From: Oceanicola sp. 22II-s10i
Lineage (GTDB): Bacteria; Pseudomonadota; Alphaproteobacteria; Rhodobacterales; Rhodobacteraceae
DNA: 64,000 nt
Direction of reading: 5' to 3'
NCBI RefSeq assembly: GCF_002210105.1
Contig: NZ_AQQU01000004.1
Location: forward strand, 62,001 to 126,000
The notes under the pieces were generated by a model that was not told the origin of the DNA, ran no database searches, and was given only the letters and a program-made list of their open reading frames with translations. Both the position numbers and the translations under genes were made by a program. Positions 36,202 to 44,958 of this stretch are shown here, in pieces (position 1 is the first letter of the stretch; each line of letters opens with the position of its first letter).

Positions 36202-37160
36202 CAGACCTGCCCAATCCTTTCGAGTGCTGGCGACGCGGAGTAATAGTGGAGCAGTCCGTCTTCCAGCCGGGTCATGCGGGTCAGGCCAAGCAACTCACGC
36301 ATGCGGGAGGTATCGCCCGCAGAATGTCGGATGTCGCCGTGCCGTGCGGCCTGAAAGTCAGTCTTGCGCACTGGTCGACCCGCCAGCTTGTCCACAAGCG
36401 CGGCGAGCTGAAGCAATGACACTGAGCGGCCCGTACAGACATTGCTCAACAGCGCGTCCGGCCGATCGTTCAACCGCACCATCGCGGCCGTCATCGCCGT
36501 CACAATGTCGTCGACGTGGATGAAATCCCGCGACTGTTTGCCGTCCCCGAAAATGACATGCGGCCTGCCTTCCTCCACGTTGCGCAGGAAGCGGGCGATG
36601 ACGCCGGAATACGGGGAATCCGCGCGCTGGCCGGGTCCGTAGACATTGAACAGCCGTAGGCCGGCACTGGGCAGGCGATGGATCTGCCAAAAGGCCCGCG
36701 CCTGATGTTCGCACAGCAATTTGTCGGCGCCATATGGCGACAGCGGCCGTTCCGCCAGGTCCTCGTGGCAGGCCTCGCCTGACCGATCGCCATACACCGC
36801 AGCGGACGACGCATACACGACCGGGAGGCGTCCGTGTCGGCGGGCGGCATCGAAGACCTGAACCGTGCCAAAAGCATTCACCCGATGAGCCTCCGACCAA
36901 TCGGTGATGCACCTCTGAACGCTGACCGTAGCTGCACAGTGGAATACACCCGAAGCGCCCTCCATCGCGCGTCCCAGCGTGATCGGATCGGCCACGTCTC
37001 CGGTGATCAGGCGCACCTGACTGTTTCGCGGAAGATTGGAGCGGCTTCCCGTCGAGAAGTCGTCCAACACCGTGATCTGTACGTCCAGATCGGCAAGCCG
37101 GCGCACCAGATGCCCGCCGATAAAACCGGCGCCGCCTGTCACCAGCCAGCGCGGGCTCAT
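36201..37160 (-). CDS. NAD-dependent sugar epimerase/dehydratase
   Basis: A 319-residue extended SDR. The Rossmann motif is WLVTGGAGFIGGHLVRRL, the acidic cofactor residue is in VLDDFSTG, and the catalytic triad lies in VYASSAAVYGD and SPYGADKLLCEH (Tyr-x-x-x-Lys). The RLFNVYGPGQRADSPYSGVI segment is typical of UDP-glucose/UDP-N-acetylglucosamine 4-epimerases. It should supply a nucleotide sugar for the flanking glycosyltransferases. It overlaps both neighbours by 1-4 bp. Confidence 0.88.
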   Translation of the reverse strand: MSPRWLVTGGAGFIGGHLVRRLADLDVQITVLDDFSTGSRSNLPRNSQVRLITGDVADPITLGRAMEGASGVFHCAATVSVQRCITDWSEAHRVNAFGTVQVFDAARRHGRLPVVYASSAAVYGDRSGEACHEDLAERPLSPYGADKLLCEHQARAFWQIHRLPSAGLRLFNVYGPGQRADSPYSGVIARFLRNVEEGRPHVIFGDGKQSRDFIHVDDIVTAMTAAMVRLNDRPDALLSNVCTGRSVSLLQLAALVDKLAGRPVRKTDFQAARHGDIRHSAGDTSRMRELLGLTRMTRLEDGLLHYYSASPALERIGQV

Positions 37161-38341
37161 CGGGCGCTCCGCGCAAGCAGGTACTTTGAAAACCGGATCA
37201 AGGCAGGAAACCTTTCAAGTGAAATGGAATAGAGGCGATAGGCCAAACGATTTCTGGCGATCCACCGGCGCGCGCGTTCCGTGGCCGTGCCCTTTCGCGA
37301 ATATCGCTCTTGGATGAGCGCGGTGCGCTTCTGTCCGGCCGATGCAAGGCGGTCCTTGCGAGCCTGTTCAAAGAGCGCATCCCAGACCGGCGCGCGATGG
37401 CCCCATGACAAATCGTTGCGACGGCTCAGGTTCTCGGCCTTCAATTCTGCCAACACCTCAGGCGCATCAACCAGCGTATTCAGGGCCCTGGCCAAGGCGT
37501 GGGCGCTTCTCTCAGGCAGAATGAACCGTTTCTGAAGCGGTCCGAGGACATCGGGCACGATCCCGACATCGGTGCTGACCACGGCAACGCCCGTGGCCAT
37601 CGCTTCGAGCACCGGATTGGGCGTTCCCTCCATCGCGGAACTGCAGACAAGGACGTCGAGATCGGCGTAAAAGGCCGGCATTTCGGCTTTGGGAACAAAG
37701 GCCCTCGCACGGTCGGCGACGCGGATATCAATGGCCGCTCCCGCTGCCTTCAGTGTCTCAACCGCCGGGTCAAAGATCGTCGCCTTGCCCTTGAGGTCAC
37801 GGCCCACCGTGCTGCCCCACGCGCTGTTGCCGACCCAACCGATGCGAATGGGTCCGCACCGGGCAGACGTGTCCTCGACCGCGGGGAACTCAGTCAGGTC
37901 CACGCCATCAGGCAGGACCGCGTCCACGTCGGGAAGATGTGCGGCCCGGTCATAGATACGTTTCAGGCGGCTCGAAGCCGCACCCACTGCGTCGGAATAA
38001 TGGAAGGGATTGCCCATTTCGCTCAGCTCGGCGGGGCTTTGAAAAATATGGTCGTAGACTATGGTGACGATCCCCGGACGATCGCTCCCGGTCATGTGGC
38101 GTCGTGCGGCGTGATCCAGTGTATCGAGGAAAGCCAGCAGGTCGAACCGCCACAGGAAGACGAGGACGTCCGCGTTTCGTGCCACGCTCGAAGCGACGCC
38201 GGGTTTTCCGAACCAGTCGTCGCGCCCCAGCAATGTATACCGCGTATTGCGTGCGCCGATCCGCGCAACATTCCGTGCCACGTTGTGAAATGCCCAGTTC
38301 GGGATATCGTAGAACAAGGCGATGTGCGGGTTCGCGATCAT
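37157..38341 (-). CDS. GT4-type glycosyltransferase (copy 2)
   Basis: A 394-residue GT-B enzyme, sister of the one at 34957. It begins IALFYDIPNWAFHNVARNVA, and the donor domain contains IRIGWVGNSAWGSTVGRDLK, DVLVCSSAMEGTPNPVLEAM and GIVPDVLGPLQKRFILPERS. The C-terminus is basic and hydrophobic (RWIARNRLAYRLYSISLERF), which may touch the membrane. The two copies probably arose by duplication and now add different sugars or links (inference). It overlaps its neighbours by 4 bp on each side. Confidence 0.86.
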   Translation of the reverse strand: MIANPHIALFYDIPNWAFHNVARNVARIGARNTRYTLLGRDDWFGKPGVASSVARNADVLVFLWRFDLLAFLDTLDHAARRHMTGSDRPGIVTIVYDHIFQSPAELSEMGNPFHYSDAVGAASSRLKRIYDRAAHLPDVDAVLPDGVDLTEFPAVEDTSARCGPIRIGWVGNSAWGSTVGRDLKGKATIFDPAVETLKAAGAAIDIRVADRARAFVPKAEMPAFYADLDVLVCSSAMEGTPNPVLEAMATGVAVVSTDVGIVPDVLGPLQKRFILPERSAHALARALNTLVDAPEVLAELKAENLSRRNDLSWGHRAPVWDALFEQARKDRLASAGQKRTALIQERYSRKGTATERARRWIARNRLAYRLYSISLERFPALIRFSKYLLARSAR

Positions 38342-39150
38342 GCTGGAATCTTGTCCGATTCAGGCAGAACCGGGCGCCTGTTCGGCGGACCCCAGTGCTT
38401 CAGCATCGCGTGCACGGCATAAGGGATGAAGTGCCTGGTTGTCTCCGCAAGGCTCAGCCTCATGGACCGGCGCAGGGTTCGCCAATAGCGGAATGCAGCT
38501 TTGAACTTGTTCCGCGAACGCCCGCCGGCGTGGCGCAACACCATCACCTCGTCTGTCGCAAGATGCGCCTGGCCATCCCCGCCCAGCAATTCGGCCCAGA
38601 AGGCGAGGTCTTCGCACGGCGCGTCGGCAAATCGCCGGTCGCCGATGAAGTCCCGGCGAAGCATGACGGTGGAGCACCCGATCACCGTATTGCCCAGCAG
38701 TTCCTTTCGCCGGATCGCATCGCGCACTGGCATCCGCGACACGCGGTCCCTGGAGACGTTCGCATAGGGAAGATATGTGAAATCCAGCTCCTTCCGCTCC
38801 ATTTCCGAGACCTGTATCGCCAGTTTGCCGGGAAGCCAGACATCGTCGGAATCCAGGAACGCGACATACTTCGTATCGCTGTTCTCAATGCCCGCATTCC
38901 GAGCTGCCGCGGGTCCCTGCCGGTCCGGAATGCGCAAAACCTTTGCTCCGGCTTTTTGGCCAAGACGCAGAATTTGGCGTGCCTGACCCGGTTCGGACCC
39001 GTCATCGACGATCACGATCTGTGTGGGCGTTGACTGTATGTGGACGGATTGCAGTGTTCGACGAAGCGTATCAGCCGAATTGAAGCAAGGGATTATGGTC
39101 GTGATCAAAGGGGCCTGGGCCCGCGTCGATCCGCAAGTGATAAGGTCCAT
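38338..39150 (-). CDS. GT2-type glycosyltransferase
   Basis: A 270-residue GT-A enzyme. The N-terminal fold is ITTIIPCFNSADTLRRTLQS, the nucleotide site is VIVDDGSEPGQ, the DxD motif is in VAFLDSDDVWLPGKLA, and the acceptor acid is in APCEDLAFWAELL. It probably starts or extends the glycan built by this operon. It is the first gene of the minus-strand operon; the AT-rich tract at 39166-39210 upstream is its likely promoter region, although I could not fix -35/-10 boxes with confidence. Confidence 0.87.
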   Translation of the reverse strand: MDLITCGSTRAQAPLITTIIPCFNSADTLRRTLQSVHIQSTPTQIVIVDDGSEPGQARQILRLGQKAGAKVLRIPDRQGPAAARNAGIENSDTKYVAFLDSDDVWLPGKLAIQVSEMERKELDFTYLPYANVSRDRVSRMPVRDAIRRKELLGNTVIGCSTVMLRRDFIGDRRFADAPCEDLAFWAELLGGDGQAHLATDEVMVLRHAGGRSRNKFKAAFRYWRTLRRSMRLSLAETTRHFIPYAVHAMLKHWGPPNRRPVLPESDKIPA

Positions 39151-39786
39151 GACATCAAACTCATCCGTCCAAATATCATATTAAAAAAAGTCAAAAAAAC
39201 TAACGTAAGGTGACTCGGTTTCGCGGGTTCGGTCAAGTCCGCAGAATCCGTTTGGTACATTTCCCGCTACGGCTTTCAGGCCCGCGGCCAAACTGTGCGA
39301 CACCGACGACGGATACCTTTCGGCTGGTCAAGCCGGCGCGACCGCAGAGCCGATTGTCCGGGCGAAACATCCCGATCAAGCTCACAAACTCCGGCGACCG
39401 GGTGCTCTTCGCTGACAACCTCCGTCGAGAAGCTGCGCCGCATGACGCCGGCCAAGAAAATGCCTTCGCAACAGCCCGGCGCTTTCGGCGCGGCCTGCCT
39501 TTTGTGGGGCGTGTCAAAAATGGTCAGCGGGATGGGGCTGCGTATGGGACAGGTGGGTGCATCCCACAACCCATCGTTGATCGGCAATTCGTCCTTTGTG
39601 ATGGCCACCCTGTCAGACCGGAAATCGAAAACGGCCGGAACCTTGACCGTCCGGGGTTGCCGTCGGTGCCGATCACTGGCCGCGGTCGCGACACGGCTCA
39701 GGCTTGACGAACACAGCAGCGCGGTATCTTTCTGGCCTCTCACCAACAGCCTGGGGGCTTGGGCCCCTGCAGACGGGGACACTGCC
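39151..39786. other. Intergenic region between island operon and histidine phosphatase
   Basis: 636 bases without a supported gene. The left end (39166-39210) is a very AT-rich tract with runs of A, in contrast to the surrounding G+C, and is the likely promoter zone for the minus-strand glycan operon. The rest has open frames on both strands, but their translations are rich in Arg, Ser and Pro and show no domain. It may be decayed sequence at the right border of the island. Confidence 0.4.
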
Positions 39787-40362
39787 ATGATGACGCTTCC
39801 GCCGCTTTACCTGCTCCGTCACGGTCAGACCGACTGGAACCGCGACCGCCGTATCCAGGGCCAGACGGAATCAGACCTGACCGAGAAGGGGCAGGCGCAG
39901 GCGCGGAGGCAGGGCGAGATCCTGGCAACGCTGCTGCTGCCGGACGGGATTCGCGCCTTTGTCAGCCCGCTGCGCCGCACCCGCCAGACTGCCGCGCTGG
40001 CGGTGGCGCCTCTGGACGTGCCGGCGTTCTTCGACGACCGGCTGAAAGAGATCGCACTGGGGACGTGGGAAGGCGGGTCCTGGACCGATCTGCGCACCCG
40101 GATGGGGCAAGTCGCGGAGGCCGCGGATGTCTTTGACCTGTGCCTCGAAAGTCCGGGCGAATCCGAGGCAGAGCTGCGGGCGAGGTGTCTGTCATTCCTG
40201 AATGACATGACCGGACCGGCAATCGTCGTGTCGCACGGCATCGCACTGAGCATGATCCGAGGGCTGGCTCTCGGTCTGGACCGGGACGGAATGCGGGCTC
40301 TGGACAGGGGGCAGGGCATCGTCACCGAGTTGTCGGATGGCGGCGAAAGGGCACATCTCTGA
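39787..40362 (+). CDS. Histidine phosphatase (phosphoglycerate mutase-like)
   Basis: A 191-residue histidine phosphatase: the RHG signature LYLLRHGQTDWNRDRRIQGQ with catalytic His near residue 11, the second arginine in FVSPLRRTRQTAALA, the acid in KEIALGTWEGGSW, and the second histidine in AIVVSHGIALSMIRG. The real start is the ATG pair at 39787/39790, with GGGGA upstream. Substrates vary widely in this family. Since a glucosylglycerate locus is nearby, and mycobacterial GpgP is of this family, a sugar-phosphate substrate is possible, but a HAD phosphatase next to gpgS is the better GpgP candidate. Confidence 0.85.
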   Translation: MMTLPPLYLLRHGQTDWNRDRRIQGQTESDLTEKGQAQARRQGEILATLLLPDGIRAFVSPLRRTRQTAALAVAPLDVPAFFDDRLKEIALGTWEGGSWTDLRTRMGQVAEAADVFDLCLESPGESEAELRARCLSFLNDMTGPAIVVSHGIALSMIRGLALGLDRDGMRALDRGQGIVTELSDGGERAHL

Positions 40363-40682
40363 GCCTGCGGGGCGTTGCTCGCTTAGTTCGCCTCAAGGCC
40401 AAGACCGATGGCAGGATGCGGCGTGCGTCGGTCTGCACTCTCGCGGCAGACCGGTATCGGGATATGGCGTCGTTAGCCGCGCAGGGTTGCGTTAGGGCCT
40501 GTGTCGGGTGCCATAGGGCTGGTCCCCATGCATGGCGGTTGAGCCGAGTTTGCGCGGGAAACTGACCAGCAAGTAGCCGCGGCGATACCCACTCACCGGG
40601 CGCGCACAGCCGGATCGGTGCCAAGGGTTGAATCCCGGCGGCCGATCCGGGACATTTCCGGGAAACCACAAGGTGCCCCCAC
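40363..40682. other. Gap upstream of the GH13 phosphorylase
   Basis: 320 bases with no supported gene, no clear promoter boxes and no strong hairpin. A weak purine stretch precedes the ATG at 40683. I see nothing else in it. Confidence 0.4.
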
Positions 40683-42428
40683 ATGTTAGACGCCGGATCG
40701 CCTTTCTGGGCCAAACTCAATGGCCTGATCCAGCAGATATACCCGGATGCCAATGCCGCCGACCTCGGGCAGCGGATGGTCGGGGCGTTCTGGCCCGAGG
40801 GCAGCACCATGCGCAAGCGGGGCAGGGTGCCCGGCAACCGGCAGTGGTCGGAACGCGACGCGGTGTGCATCACCTACGGGAATTCCATCGTCGACGGACA
40901 ACACAAGCCGCTGGACCTGCTGCGCGACTTCCTGCACAGCCATTTCCTCGGCGCGATCAACGGCGTGCATATCCTGCCGTTCTTTCCCTACACCTCGGAC
41001 GACGGCTTCGCGGTGACGGACTACCGCGCGGTGAACCCTGTGCTGGGGGACTGGGCCGACATCCAGCGGATCGGGTCGGAATTCCTGCTGATGTCCGACC
41101 TGGTGCTGAACCACGTGTCGTCGCAGTCGACGTGGTTCAACGAATACCTGCAGGGGCATGAACCCTACGACGGCTTCTTCTTCGAGGCCTCGCCCGAGGA
41201 TGACCTGTCCGACGTCGTGCGACCCCGCACGCATCCTCTGCTGCGCGAGGTCGAGACGTCGCGCGGCATCCGTCACGTCTGGTGCACCTTCAGCCACGAT
41301 CAGGTGGATCTCGACTTCCGCAATCCCGAGGTGCTGCTGGAATTCCTGCGCATCATGCGGCTGCATGTCGACAACGGGGTCCGTATCCTGCGTCTCGATG
41401 CCGTCGCCTTCATCTGGAAGGAGATCGGGACCAAGTCGATCCACATGCCGCAGACCCACGCCATCGTCCGGCTGATGCGGCATTTCGCGGATTACGCGGT
41501 CGAGCCGCTGATCCTGCTGACCGAGACCAACGTGCCGAACGCCGAGAACCTGAGTTACTTCGGCAACCGGAACGAGGCGCATGCGGTCTACAACTTCTCG
41601 CTGCCGCCGCTGGTGCTGCACGCGATGCTGTCGGGCACCGCGAAGAAGCTGATCCGATGGCAGGGGGCGATGCCGCCGGCGCAGCTCGGTTGCGCCTATC
41701 TGAACTTTACCGCCAGCCATGACGGCATCGGGATGCGGCCGGCCGAGGGTATCCTCAAGATCGAGGATACCGAAGAGGTCATCCGCACGATCCGCGACTT
41801 CGGCGGGGCCGTGTCCATGCGCGCGCTTCCGGACGGGCGGCAGTCGCCCTATGAGTTGAACATCACGTGGTTCGAGGCGATGAAGGGCACTTTCGCCGGA
41901 CCGGACGGGCACCAGATCCCGCGATTCCTGTGCAGCCAGACCCTCGTCATGGCGCTGGAGGGGATTCCCGCCTTCTACATCCATTCGCTTCTGGCGACCC
42001 CGAACGACCGGGAAGGGGTGGAGAAGAGCGGTCACAATCGCGCGATCAACCGGCACCGGTGGGACTATGACCGGCTGCAGGCGCTGCTGGACGATCCGGC
42101 CACGCCGCAGGCGCAGGTGCTGGGCGAGATGCTGCGGCGGATCGGTGTCCGGCGGCGGCAGCGGGCGTTCCATCCGAACGCGACGCAGTTCACGCTGCAG
42201 CTGGACGACCGCATCTTCGGCCTGTGGCGGCAGAGCCTTGACCGCGACCAGTCGATATTCGCCCTGCACAACGTTAGCGCCGAGGCGCTGGAAATCGACC
42301 CGCTGGCGATCAACCTGATCGAGGGCGAGGAATGGACCGACCTGCTGACGGGCGAGGCGATCGACCCGGCGGGGCCGCCAATTGCCTTCGGCCCCTACCA
42401 GTGCCGCTGGATCACCAACCGGGGTTAA
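40683..42428 (+). CDS. GH13_18-type sugar phosphorylase, glucosylglycerate phosphorylase candidate
   Basis: A 581-residue GH13 enzyme of the sucrose-phosphorylase branch. Conserved blocks: GVHILPFFPYTSDDGFAVTD, LMSDLVLNHVSSQS, the nucleophile in VRILRLDAVAFIWKE (Asp near 239), the acid/base in LILLTETNVPNAENL (Glu near 281), and FTASHDGIGMRPAEG. Family members phosphorolyse sucrose, glucosylglycerol or glucosylglycerate to glucose 1-phosphate. A GpgS/GpgP pair lies 3.7 kb downstream, so glucosylglycerate phosphorylase is the favoured reading. The 3' end overlaps the convergent TetR gene by 4 bp. Confidence 0.83.
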   Translation: MLDAGSPFWAKLNGLIQQIYPDANAADLGQRMVGAFWPEGSTMRKRGRVPGNRQWSERDAVCITYGNSIVDGQHKPLDLLRDFLHSHFLGAINGVHILPFFPYTSDDGFAVTDYRAVNPVLGDWADIQRIGSEFLLMSDLVLNHVSSQSTWFNEYLQGHEPYDGFFFEASPEDDLSDVVRPRTHPLLREVETSRGIRHVWCTFSHDQVDLDFRNPEVLLEFLRIMRLHVDNGVRILRLDAVAFIWKEIGTKSIHMPQTHAIVRLMRHFADYAVEPLILLTETNVPNAENLSYFGNRNEAHAVYNFSLPPLVLHAMLSGTAKKLIRWQGAMPPAQLGCAYLNFTASHDGIGMRPAEGILKIEDTEEVIRTIRDFGGAVSMRALPDGRQSPYELNITWFEAMKGTFAGPDGHQIPRFLCSQTLVMALEGIPAFYIHSLLATPNDREGVEKSGHNRAINRHRWDYDRLQALLDDPATPQAQVLGEMLRRIGVRRRQRAFHPNATQFTLQLDDRIFGLWRQSLDRDQSIFALHNVSAEALEIDPLAINLIEGEEWTDLLTGEAIDPAGPPIAFGPYQCRWITNRG

Positions 42429-43006
42429 CGGTCCAGCAGCCAGGCGATGCCCTGTGCCAGCCGTTCCTGCATGTCGTCGGGCATCCGCCCGCCTGGATAG
42501 GACGCGTTCGACGCCGAAATGCCGCGCCCCAGTGTCCAGATCGCCGTGGCGGTCTGCGCGCGGTGGTCGGCGTCGATCCGGGTATCGTCCTGCACCGCGG
42601 CCTCATACACGGCGTAGGCGCTGCGCTCGGCCTCGCGCAGGGTTTCGTGGCGCGAGAGCAGGCGGGGGTCGAACATCAGTGCGAACAGCGGCGCGCGCTT
42701 GTCGGCGAAGGTCAGATAGGCACGGGCGGCGCGGCGCATCGGGCCGACGTCGGCCTGTGCTGTGCGGCTGATCTCCAGATCGCGGCGCAGTTCGGAAAAG
42801 CCTTTCAAAGCAAGGTGAAGCAGCAGATCTTCCTTGCTGGAGAAATGGTGATAGATCGACGCCAGACCGATGCCCGCCCGCTCGGCTATGCCGCGCAGGC
42901 TCATCTCGTCCGCACCGTATTCCATCAGCAGATGGCTTGCGGCAGACAGCGCCCGCCCGCGCACGCCGTCACCGGCTCCGATCCGCATGTCGTGATCCGT
43001 CGCCAT
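42425..43006 (-). CDS. TetR-family transcriptional regulator
   Basis: A 193-residue regulator. The N-terminal helix-turn-helix is GADEMSLRGIAERAGIGLAS followed by IYHHFSSKEDLLLH; the ligand domain follows. It lies 102 bp downstream of the ferredoxin gene on the same strand and next to the divergent ferredoxin/CYP153 promoter region, which carries two identical GAACGCTGTTC dyads (43476-43554), so it is the likely repressor of the P450 system (inference). The inducer may be an alkane or fatty acid. Confidence 0.85.
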   Translation of the reverse strand: MATDHDMRIGAGDGVRGRALSAASHLLMEYGADEMSLRGIAERAGIGLASIYHHFSSKEDLLLHLALKGFSELRRDLEISRTAQADVGPMRRAARAYLTFADKRAPLFALMFDPRLLSRHETLREAERSAYAVYEAAVQDDTRIDADHRAQTATAIWTLGRGISASNASYPGGRMPDDMQERLAQGIAWLLDR

Positions 43007-43108
43007 GAGCGATTATCGGGGGTCGATGACCCCGCTCTCCTCCCGCTGCGCGACGGGGAGGGCCCGCCGCGAAGATGAGGATAACACCGGGGATTGTCCC
43101 GGCAAGCG

Positions 43109-43429
43109 TCAGTGCTGGTTTTCGGGCAGCATGACCTCGATACCGTCCAGCGATCCGGTGACCGAAATCTGGCAGCCGAGGCGCGAGTTGTCGGTGACGC
43201 CTTCGGCGAAGTCGAGCATCGACAGTTCCATGTCGGATTGCGGGTTGAGCTTGGCGAGCCATTCATCGGGCACCTGCACGTGGCAGGTGGCGCAGGCGCA
43301 AGAGCCGCCGCAGTCGCCGTCGATGCCCTGAATGCCGTTCTGAACGGCGCCCTCCATCACGCTTGTTCCCTCCGCGACCTCGATCTCGTGCCGGGTGCCG
43401 TCGAATGTCTGGTAGATGATCCTGGGCAT
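43109..43429 (-). CDS. 2Fe-2S ferredoxin, P450 partner type
   Basis: A 106-residue putidaredoxin-like ferredoxin with ligands C40, C46, C49 and C86 (CX5CX2C in DCGGSCACATC, last Cys in RLGCQIS). It passes electrons from a reductase to a P450. ATG 43429 follows AGGAGGAG. It is divergent from the CYP153 gene, and the two share a 174-bp control region. No ferredoxin reductase gene is in the window, so the electron chain must borrow one from elsewhere. Confidence 0.92.
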   Translation of the reverse strand: MPRIIYQTFDGTRHEIEVAEGTSVMEGAVQNGIQGIDGDCGGSCACATCHVQVPDEWLAKLNPQSDMELSMLDFAEGVTDNSRLGCQISVTGSLDGIEVMLPENQH

Positions 43430-43475
43430 TGTGGTCTTGCTCTCCTCCTGAACGGAAACGCAGCGTGGACCGCCC

Positions 43476-43554
43476 GAACGCTGTTCTAAAAGCCCCCGGC
43501 GCAAGTTTGCGCGAGCCTGGTTATTCCGTTCTGCGGACTTGCGGAACGCTGTTC
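43476..43554. promoter_or_regulatory. Paired operator between ferredoxin and CYP153 genes
   Basis: The 11-bp dyad GAACGCTGTTC occurs exactly twice, at 43476-43486 and 43544-43554, with centres 68 bp apart, each bordered by C/G-rich flanks (CC or CG before it). GAAC-N3-GTTC symmetry suits a TetR-type dimer. Confidence 0.7.
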
Positions 43555-43603
43555 GGGCCGGTTCGATCAGCATTGCCCGATGGGCACAAGGGAGGAGACC
43601 GCG

Positions 43604-44878
43604 ATGAAAGACATCACCGATCCCAAGCTGGACGAGGCGCGCCACGCGGCGTGGTCCGAGCCGCTGGACGGGTTGAACGTGGCCGTGCGCGAACGGTTCG
43701 TCGACAACACCATGTGGCCGTATTTCGACCGCCTGCGGGCCGAGTCGCCGGTCCACTGGTGCGACACGGGGGACTTCGTACCGCACTGGTCGATCACCCG
43801 CTACAAGGACATCGTCGCCGTCGACAGCGATTTCGAGACGTTCTCCAGCGCCGAGGGCATCTCGCTCCAGACGCCGGAAAGCCTCGACTTCATCCGTAAC
43901 CGGCGGCCGGCGAAGAACAGCTTTATCGCGATGGACCCGCCCGAACACGACGTCCAGCGCAAGGCGGTCAGCCCGGCGGTCGCGCCGACGAACCTGCGCA
44001 ACATGGAGCCGATCCTGCGCGAGCGCGCGCAGAAGCTGCTGGACGACCTGCCGATCGGCGAGAAGTTCGACTGGGTCGACCGGGTGTCGAAGGAGTTCAC
44101 GGCGATGACCCTCGCCACGCTCTTCGACTTCCCGTTCGAGGACCGGCGGATGCTGACCTACTGGTCCGACATCTTTACCAACGTCCCCGGCCACGGCCCG
44201 GTGACGAGCTGGGACCAGAAGCTGGAGGAAACGACGAAGTGTTTCGACGCCTTCGCCGAGCTCTGGAACCAGCGGGTGAACGCGGAGCCTGGGATCGACC
44301 TCGTGTCGATGCTGGCGCACAACCCGATGACGCGGAACATGGACCGGCAGACGTTTAACGGGAACCTGGGCCTGCTGATCATCGGCGGCAACGACACGAC
44401 CCGGAATACGCTGTCGGGCTCGGTCTACGCGTTGAACAAATTCCCCGGCGAATACGACAAGCTGCGCGCGAACCCCTCGCTCATCCCGTCGATGGTGTCC
44501 GAGACGATCCGCTGGCAGACCCCGCTGGCGCATATGGCGCGGACCGCGACCCGCGACGTCGAGATGCACGGCAAGACGATCCGCAAGGGCGACTGGGTGG
44601 TGATGTGGTACATCTCGGGCAACCGGGACGATGACCAGATCGAACGGCCCAACGACTACTGGATCGACCGGCCCAAGGTGCGCAACCACCTGTCATTCGG
44701 CTTCGGCATCCACCGCTGCGTGGGCAACCGTCTGGCGGAACTGCAACTGACGATCCTGTGGGAAGAAATCCTCAAGAGGTTCCCCACCATCGAACTGCTG
44801 GAAGAGCCCGAGCGGACCTATTCCTGTTTCATCAAGGGATACGAGACGCTGCCGGTGATCATTCCGGAACGTCTGTAA
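43604..44878 (+). CDS. Cytochrome P450 of CYP153 type (alkane/fatty-acid terminal hydroxylase)
   Basis: A 424-residue P450 with CYP153-like blocks: NSFIAMDPPEHDVQRKAVSP, the I-helix LLIIGGNDTTRNTLSG, ExxR in SETIRWQTPLAHMAR, the heme loop LSFGFGIHRCVGNRLAELQ, and the late GYETLPVIIPERL. CYP153 enzymes put oxygen on the end carbon of medium-chain alkanes or fatty acids with a ferredoxin and reductase. ATG 43604 follows GGAGGAG. The ferredoxin is encoded divergently. A TRAP solute-binding protein gene follows after 80 bp containing a strong hairpin. Confidence 0.9.
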   Translation: MKDITDPKLDEARHAAWSEPLDGLNVAVRERFVDNTMWPYFDRLRAESPVHWCDTGDFVPHWSITRYKDIVAVDSDFETFSSAEGISLQTPESLDFIRNRRPAKNSFIAMDPPEHDVQRKAVSPAVAPTNLRNMEPILRERAQKLLDDLPIGEKFDWVDRVSKEFTAMTLATLFDFPFEDRRMLTYWSDIFTNVPGHGPVTSWDQKLEETTKCFDAFAELWNQRVNAEPGIDLVSMLAHNPMTRNMDRQTFNGNLGLLIIGGNDTTRNTLSGSVYALNKFPGEYDKLRANPSLIPSMVSETIRWQTPLAHMARTATRDVEMHGKTIRKGDWVVMWYISGNRDDDQIERPNDYWIDRPKVRNHLSFGFGIHRCVGNRLAELQLTILWEEILKRFPTIELLEEPERTYSCFIKGYETLPVIIPERL

Positions 44879-44886
44879 GACCAATG

Positions 44887-44912
44887 CGGGGGCGGTCGAA
44901 AGACTGCCCCCG
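44887..44912 (+). terminator. Hairpin between CYP153 and TRAP receptor genes
   Basis: CGGGGGC plus GTC pairs with GAC plus GCCCCCG (one G-T wobble inside) around a GAAA tetraloop (44898-44901). There is no U tract, so partial termination or mRNA 3'-end protection is more likely than a full stop. Confidence 0.6.
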
Positions 44913-44958
44913 TGGTGCGTCGAGGAGGGCGCGCCGAATTTCAACGGAGGAGGAAATC

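Noticed and set aside
39276-39788. Frames on both strands before the histidine phosphatase
   Set aside because: Composition is non-protein-like, no domain is visible, and the phosphatase has a good start at 39787.
43430-44689. Long minus-strand extension upstream of the ferredoxin frame
   Set aside because: It mirrors the CYP153 gene; the ferredoxin has a clear ATG and AGGAGGAG at 43429.
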